A DNA stretch of 64,000 nucleotides from an uncultured Aeriscardovia sp. (GTDB taxonomy: Bacteria > Actinomycetota > Actinomycetes > Actinomycetales > Bifidobacteriaceae). The translations under genes were made by a program, and so were the position numbers. Positions 59,067-64,000 of this stretch are shown one piece after another; the stretch's first letter is position 1; every line of letters begins with the position of its first letter. The notes below the pieces were generated by a model. It did not search any database. It had not been told where the DNA came from and saw only the letters and a program-made list of their open reading frames with translations. The stretch spans positions 1,054,001 to 1,118,000 of the forward strand of contig CAIFER010000001.1 in the NCBI GenBank assembly GCA_903789525.1. The letters run 5' to 3'.

Positions 59067-59193
59067 TCTGTAATAGTAACCCCGCTGACACAGATAATCG
59101 CCGGACAACGAAGAGCACTCGAAAAGAGCTCAGATACCGTCTGAAGAGCGCCCGGACAGCGCCCAGTAAAATAGAACGTTGTACCACAAAGAA

Positions 59194-60768
59194 ATGAACG
59201 AATCGCAGATGAATACTTTTTCGAATCATATTTCACAGAACACACATCACTCAGTAGATCACTCGTCGCAGCACCCGGCTCCAGCTCAGGCTCATACTGA
59301 CAACCGGCAATCGAATGCCGCTCCTCACGCAGATTCTTCTAAAAAACGCAATGTGGTAGCGATTCTTCTTATTGCTTCACTGTCGTTTATCGGCATTCTG
59401 ACAGAGACAAGCCTCAACGTCTCCTTCCCAGTGCTCAGCCGTGAATTCAATGTTCCGCTCAATATGGTTCAGTGGCTCACATCCGGCTATTTGCTCATGA
59501 TCGCGATCATCATGATCGCTTCATCGTTCTTGAATCGTCGCTTTACCGCCCGTTCGCTTTTCCGTTTCGGCGCAATCGCGTTCTTGGTCGGATCACTAAT
59601 TTGCATTCTTTCTACGAACTTTCCTGTTCTCCTGATCGGCCGCTTGATCTCATCATTCGCTGCCGGCCTCGCAATTCCTCTGATGTTCAATCTCGTCACT
59701 GAGCTCATGCCTGCTTCTCAGCGCGGGTATTGGATGGGTGTCGTCGGGCTCGTTGTCGCTTTGGCACCGGCTCTAGGACCAACGTTCGGCGGAGTGGTCG
59801 CAAACCTCTGGGGGTGGCGATCGGTCTTTTGGATTGTGATTACCGTATGCGCGATCATTCTCATCGCAGGATGGAACATCGTCGGCCGCTATCACGATAT
59901 CGAGCATCCACCCTTCGACTGGGCTCGATTTGTTGTGATGGCTGCTGCTATGGCAAGCTTTCTCATCGGCTTCAACCAGCTCAGTGGCGGATTGACAGAC
60001 CCCGTTTTTTGGATCGGTTTGGTATGCTCCCTCATTCTTGCCGTCGTTTTCAAGTGGATGAGTAGGCGCAGCACTCGTCTTCTTTTTGACACGTCTGTTC
60101 TCCGCAACCAACGATTTATTCTTGCGCTGCTTGCTTATCTTCTTCTGCAGTCGCTCAACATTGGCATGAGCTTCGTGCTACCTAGCTATGCGCAGATTGT
60201 TGGCGGCTTCTCATCGATAGTGGGCGGACTGATCTTGCTCCCAGGATCGGTCATTCCATCTCTTCTCAATCCGTGGTTCGGGAAGCTCTACGATCAGCAC
60301 GGAGCACGGCTACCACTTTTCATCGGTGCAGGATTTCTTCTCGCTGGAACAATTCTCTTCTCGTGCTTCGGCATGCATTTGACAGTATGGATGATGATCT
60401 GCTTCTACCTGCTGACACAAACCGGTCATCGTATTTCCTTCAATAACACAATGACGGAAGCAATTGCGGCTGCTGCTCCCGAACGCCACGCAGATGCAAC
60501 TGCCGTGTTACAGACTGCTCAGCAATATGCTGGATCGATTGGAACAATTATCCTCTCCAGCATCATGGACTTCTCACAACGTCAAGCGAGCGGACCGTCT
60601 GATCCTCGTTACACAGCCTTGACCGCTCAGGGGGCTACACATGCGTTTATCTTTACTGCGATTATTGCAGCGATGATTGCGATTCTGTATGCGATACTCC
60701 TTCTGAAGAAGAATTGGAGGAAGCCGATTCCGGAGCCGAAGGAAAAGGACGAGAGCCTCGCACACTAA
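59194..60768 (+). CDS. MFS drug-efflux transporter (DHA2/EmrB type), second copy
   Basis: About 524 residues. A long hydrophilic N-terminus (His/Gln/Ser-rich, about 45 residues) precedes 14 helices. Motifs are GILTETSLNVSFPVLSREFNVPLNMVQWLTSGYLL, LIGRLISSFAAGLAIPL and ALGPTFGGVVANLWGWRSVFW. Starts at 59194 or 59209; ribosome sites are poor at both. It is a distant relative of the exporter at 56169. Followed within 88 bp by a MATE exporter, making a three-pump cluster. Confidence 0.9.
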   Translation: MNESQMNTFSNHISQNTHHSVDHSSQHPAPAQAHTDNRQSNAAPHADSSKKRNVVAILLIASLSFIGILTETSLNVSFPVLSREFNVPLNMVQWLTSGYLLMIAIIMIASSFLNRRFTARSLFRFGAIAFLVGSLICILSTNFPVLLIGRLISSFAAGLAIPLMFNLVTELMPASQRGYWMGVVGLVVALAPALGPTFGGVVANLWGWRSVFWIVITVCAIILIAGWNIVGRYHDIEHPPFDWARFVVMAAAMASFLIGFNQLSGGLTDPVFWIGLVCSLILAVVFKWMSRRSTRLLFDTSVLRNQRFILALLAYLLLQSLNIGMSFVLPSYAQIVGGFSSIVGGLILLPGSVIPSLLNPWFGKLYDQHGARLPLFIGAGFLLAGTILFSCFGMHLTVWMMICFYLLTQTGHRISFNNTMTEAIAAAAPERHADATAVLQTAQQYAGSIGTIILSSIMDFSQRQASGPSDPRYTALTAQGATHAFIFTAIIAAMIAILYAILLLKKNWRKPIPEPKEKDESLAH

Positions 60769-60855
60769 GGAATAAAGGCCATTCCGGGTACATCCCGGGT
60801 GTATCTCGAGCGCATCTCAAGAAAATTGAATAGATGTAAATAGATGAGGGGGAAT

Positions 60856-62298
60856 ATGGGCAGCGCGAATTCGACTCGCCACTCTGCGGTTGACAAGAAA
60901 TATATTCAGATGACACAATCCCCTCTCCGTCGGCTCATCACGGTGATGGCAATTCCTGCGGTCATTGCCAATGTTGTCTCGATGATTTACAACTTGACCG
61001 ATACGTTCTTCGTCGGTCAACTCGGGACCTCTGCATCTGGCGCTGTGGGCATTGTGATGCCGATCATGGTGGCAATCCAGGCTGTCGGCCTGCTGTTCGG
61101 AATGGGCTCCGGCAACAAGCTGTCGATCGAACTGGGCCGCAAGAATATGGAACGCTCCCGTCAGCTCGTTGCAGTCGGTTTCTACCTCGGCTTGGGTGTC
61201 GGCATTATTCTCGGTGCACTCGGGTTCATCTTCCGCGCCCCGCTCATCCACGCATTCGGCGCAACGCCCACGATTCAACCGCTCGCTGTCGAATACGCCA
61301 CTCCACTTCTGTTCGGTGCGCCTTTCTTCTGCTCAACGTTCTCGCTCAACGCCCAACTACGGTTTGAGGGTTATTCAACGCGGTCAATGATCGGCATCGT
61401 GACCGGATCCATCCTCAATATCGGCCTTGAACCGCTCTTCATCTTCGTGTTCCGGATGGGCATCTTCGGTGCTGGTTTGGCGACAGCGATTTGCCAGTTT
61501 ATTTCATGGCTGATTTTGCTCATCATGCATCAGCGCCGCGGAGTCACTATTCGCTTCGCTAACTTCAAGCCTCGCGCGGTATTCGGTGAGATCGTCAACG
61601 GCGGTATCCCGTCTCTCATCCGTAACGGCATGCTCTCGGTGGCAGTCGGCGCAGTTAACATCGCTGCAAATCCATACGGAGACGCGGCCATTGCAGCCAT
61701 GACGATCGTTCAGCGCGTCATCACGCTCTTCAATACGATTCAGATTGGATTCGGCCAGGGCTATCAGCCAGTCTGCGGATACAATTTCGGCGCCGGCAAA
61801 TTCGAGCGCGTACGCAAAGGGTACTGGTTCGTCGTTCAGGCATCCGTTACACTGCTGATTTTCGCATCCGCAGGAATGATTATTTGGGCTGCTCCGATCG
61901 TCGGCATCTTCCGCAACGATCCTGAAGTGATTCGTCTCGGCAAACAGGCGATGTTCTGGTCATGCATCACATTCCCGTTCTCCGGCTTCGTCGTGCCATC
62001 GAACATGATGCAGCAGACGATTGGGCACACCGTCATTTCCTCGATCGTCGGATTGGGACGCCAAGGCATTTTCCTCGTACCGTCACTGCTGATTTTCCCA
62101 CGTTTCCTCGGCTTCCTCGGCGTCATGATCTCACAGCCAGTCGCCGATATCTGCACGTTTATCATGACAGTTCCGCTGCAAATTTACGTCATGAAACAGC
62201 TGGGACCGAACAGCACGATTCACATGAAACGCAGCCTTGTCACTCGTCTTTTCGGTCGGAAATCGAAGGGTTCGCGCCAGGATCACGACCAGCACTAG
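60856..62298 (+). CDS. MATE family multidrug/Na+ antiporter
   Basis: 480 residues from ATG 60856, with GAGGGGG at a good distance; the ATG at 60844 is inside the ribosome site. Twelve helices in two MatE repeats: SPLRRLITVMAIPAVIANVVSMIYNLTDTFFVGQLG..., PSLIRNGMLSVAVGAVNIAANPYGDAAIAAM. It probably exports cationic compounds in exchange for Na+ or H+. Its 3' end overlaps the convergent helicase by 59 bp. Confidence 0.93.
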   Translation: MGSANSTRHSAVDKKYIQMTQSPLRRLITVMAIPAVIANVVSMIYNLTDTFFVGQLGTSASGAVGIVMPIMVAIQAVGLLFGMGSGNKLSIELGRKNMERSRQLVAVGFYLGLGVGIILGALGFIFRAPLIHAFGATPTIQPLAVEYATPLLFGAPFFCSTFSLNAQLRFEGYSTRSMIGIVTGSILNIGLEPLFIFVFRMGIFGAGLATAICQFISWLILLIMHQRRGVTIRFANFKPRAVFGEIVNGGIPSLIRNGMLSVAVGAVNIAANPYGDAAIAAMTIVQRVITLFNTIQIGFGQGYQPVCGYNFGAGKFERVRKGYWFVVQASVTLLIFASAGMIIWAAPIVGIFRNDPEVIRLGKQAMFWSCITFPFSGFVVPSNMMQQTIGHTVISSIVGLGRQGIFLVPSLLIFPRFLGFLGVMISQPVADICTFIMTVPLQIYVMKQLGPNSTIHMKRSLVTRLFGRKSKGSRQDHDQH

Positions 62299-64000
62299 CG
62301 GCGATTTCGCGAGTTGCGGTATGAGAAGCAATATCAGAATCGGTATCGTTATCTGCTGAACTTCCGTCGGTCCAGCCATCGCCAAAGTGCATGACCGCCT
62401 CTCGCATTGCTGTGCGATCAAGGACAGCGCGAGCAAATTCCTTGCGAATGAGCGAATCTGGGACATAGCTGTCATACTTGTCGAAATCGGGAACTTCGTT
62501 CGGGTACACCAAATCGAGTGGGTCGAAGTCTTTCAACGCTTCCTCACGCGTAATACGGGCGAATTCCTGCGGGCTCACACGCATTTGGAACGTCATATAG
62601 TACGGACGCACAGACTGGAAGTGCGCCAGTCCGAGGCGTTCAGCGCACTTGATTTTCAGGAGTCGCTCGGTGGCAAGGAATCCGTATGTGCCCGTCCACG
62701 GGAATAAGCACCACATATTTCCACCCATTTTCACGAGCTCACGGGTGTCAAGCTGCGCCGCCCATGCCACACGACGGGCCTGTTCCAAACGAGCGATCGC
62801 ATTGTTGCCAAGATACGGATACAGCTTTTTCTCGCGCAGAACATCGCGCATACGGCGCAAAATGACCGGATCGATGTCACCCGGCACGTCCCCGAAATAC
62901 GCCGGAATATGCCCTTTGACCATATGACAGTAGACCTCGTGGCGGTGCCGGTCGACTTCTTCAACAATCCAGACGTGACCAGCAATCGCGATCTTCTCTC
63001 CCGCAGGCGGAGGTGAAACGATTGTGCCGAGTTCCTGCGAGCCCGAGCGGACCGTGTACTCTACGTTTTCCTGGAAAACCGCGAAAAACTCGTAATTATT
63101 GACGACGCGCTCACCAGCGAGTCCGACGATCAGCCCACCACCTTCCGTGCGTTCAATCTGGTCTGTTTTGATCAAGTGCAGGAGCAACGTGCGGTAATCG
63201 TCTTGGCTGACGTTCCGGAATGCAGCAAGCGTCAGCACACGACTCGCCAATTCTGCCGGACTCATTTCGCCGCCTGACGCAAGCGTGCTCATCGTCTGGT
63301 GATATAGGAGACTGTACGGCAAACGTCCCGGACGCGGTGGCTCAACCCAATGCCGTTCTGCATACAACTGGACAAGCGCAATTCCCTGCAAGAGTGGCCA
63401 TGGGATGCGTTCTGGCAGTAACGCACGCGATTCGACGTGATCTTCACGCATGACGAACCACATCTCTGGCGGCTGACCTCGCCGACCTGTCCGGCCCATA
63501 CGCTGCAAAAATCCTGACACGGTGAATGGCGCGTCGATTTGGAAAGCGCGTTCGAGCTTACCGATATCGATACCGAGCTCGAGCGTAGCCGTTGCACACG
63601 TGGTAGTCAGCGACTCATCATCCTTCATCGCATCCTCAGCACTTTGCCGCACAGCTGGTGAAAGGTTGCCGTGATGAATCAAAAAGCGATCGGGCTCGTG
63701 GACTGCACCGCAGTATTCGCGCAACGACTGGCAGACTGACTCGCACTCCTCACGCGAATTCGTGAAAACGAGGCACTTGTGCCCCCGCGTGTGATCAAAA
63801 ATGTACCCGAGCCCAGGATTCGCCAAACTTGGCGCATGATCTGTCGCCTCTGCCAACGCCTTGCCCGGTTTCCCTGCGAGCGCTGTTCCAGCCGTTGCCT
63901 GCGGAGCTTGATTGAAGAAGTGTTCCATCGACAGTCGCCACACTTGAGGGGTCTGCTGGAATCGAGGAACGATCGTCTTCAAGCCGGAATTTGCGCCCAG
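62240..64000 (-). CDS. DEAD/DEAH-box helicase, C-terminal part (5' end beyond window)
   Basis: About 586 codons are visible and the frame is open to the window edge, so the start lies outside. The visible part has helicase motif IV (KCLVFTNSREECESVCQSL), V (TCATATLELGIDIG) and VI (QRMGRTGRRGQPPE), followed by a winged-helix-like and accessory C-terminal region (AGERVVNNYEFFAVFQENVEY..., HVWIVEEVDRHRHEVYCHMVKG). The layout resembles Lhr-like or MrfA-like DNA-repair helicases; the N-terminal Walker motifs cannot be seen. The end overlaps the MATE gene tail by 59 bp. Confidence 0.88.
   Translation of the reverse strand: MGANSGLKTIVPRFQQTPQVWRLSMEHFFNQAPQATAGTALAGKPGKALAEATDHAPSLANPGLGYIFDHTRGHKCLVFTNSREECESVCQSLREYCGAVHEPDRFLIHHGNLSPAVRQSAEDAMKDDESLTTTCATATLELGIDIGKLERAFQIDAPFTVSGFLQRMGRTGRRGQPPEMWFVMREDHVESRALLPERIPWPLLQGIALVQLYAERHWVEPPRPGRLPYSLLYHQTMSTLASGGEMSPAELASRVLTLAAFRNVSQDDYRTLLLHLIKTDQIERTEGGGLIVGLAGERVVNNYEFFAVFQENVEYTVRSGSQELGTIVSPPPAGEKIAIAGHVWIVEEVDRHRHEVYCHMVKGHIPAYFGDVPGDIDPVILRRMRDVLREKKLYPYLGNNAIARLEQARRVAWAAQLDTRELVKMGGNMWCLFPWTGTYGFLATERLLKIKCAERLGLAHFQSVRPYYMTFQMRVSPQEFARITREEALKDFDPLDLVYPNEVPDFDKYDSYVPDSLIRKEFARAVLDRTAMREAVMHFGDGWTDGSSADNDTDSDIASHTATREIAASAGRDPGANPSISDRKDE

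Noticed and set aside
54285-60768. Genomic island inserted at tRNA-Ala
   Set aside because: No integrase, no transposase, and no second copy of the tRNA 3' end was found in the window.

Overview
The window looks like the chromosome of a Bifidobacteriaceae member (Bifidobacterium, Scardovia, Alloscardovia or a close relative; I cannot fix the genus). Evidence: the gene order fhaA-fhaB-pstP-rodA-pbpA-pknA-pknB, a class E sortase, CrgA, a DUF3073 protein, a CopY/BlaI-type regulator, many intracellular glycoside hydrolases, mid-50s GC by eye, and a HAIR-type element upstream of clpB. No rRNA, CRISPR array, insertion sequence or prophage was seen.

Layout. 1-12 kb: end of ftsY, a membrane-anchored hypothetical, a TetR regulator, dcd, a redox block (transmembrane ferric-reductase-like flavoprotein, membrane-anchored flavodoxin, soluble flavodoxin, divergent LysR regulator), an aldo/keto reductase, clpB and an orphan CopY-like repressor. 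12-24.5 kb: intracellular galactosidases (GH35 and a GH59-like enzyme), a FAH-family hydrolase, a YggS-type PLP protein, glutamyl-Q tRNA(Asp) synthetase coupled to lipoate ligase, an EstB-like serine hydrolase, and a small membrane protein. 24.5-27.8 kb: P2-type cation ATPase and acylphosphatase. 28-38 kb: a compact plus-strand Ser/Thr phospho-signalling and cell-wall elongation operon, with ATGA overlaps joining its last five genes. 38-40.8 kb: class E sortase, a DUF881 protein and crgA.

40.8-41.2 kb is the most striking intergenic region: a roughly 320-bp cluster of DnaA-box-like 9-mers between crgA and a rhomboid protease. Three perfect 16-bp parS palindromes (4891, 21145, 51373) lie around it. 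Together these suggest a chromosome-origin domain, although dnaA, parA and parB are not in the window. Gene orientation fits weakly: 18 of 31 genes left of 41 kb are on minus and 12 of 21 right of it are on plus.

42-54 kb holds housekeeping genes: glgP, an SCP-like protein, an HtrA/DegP protease, tgt, a DUF3073 protein with a histone-H1-like tail, trpS, a CorC-type transporter, a YgjP metallopeptidase and DUF488. A tRNA-Ile(GAT)/tRNA-Ala(TGC) pair with a strong promoter follows. 54.5-62.3 kb looks accessory: a YfeO-like CLC protein, two MFS exporters, a carboxymuconolactone-decarboxylase-like protein, a HAD phosphatase and a MATE exporter. The first MFS gene has a highly structured leader with mutually exclusive hairpins and a possible 15-residue leader peptide, which looks like an attenuation system. 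The right edge holds the C-terminal part of a large DEAD/DEAH helicase.

A shared palindrome of the form CTTCAAG-N2-CTTGAAG precedes both flavodoxin genes and the carboxymuconolactone-decarboxylase-like gene about 51 kb away. It fits a LysR-type box (T-N11-A), so the LysR regulator at 6370 may control a small redox regulon.
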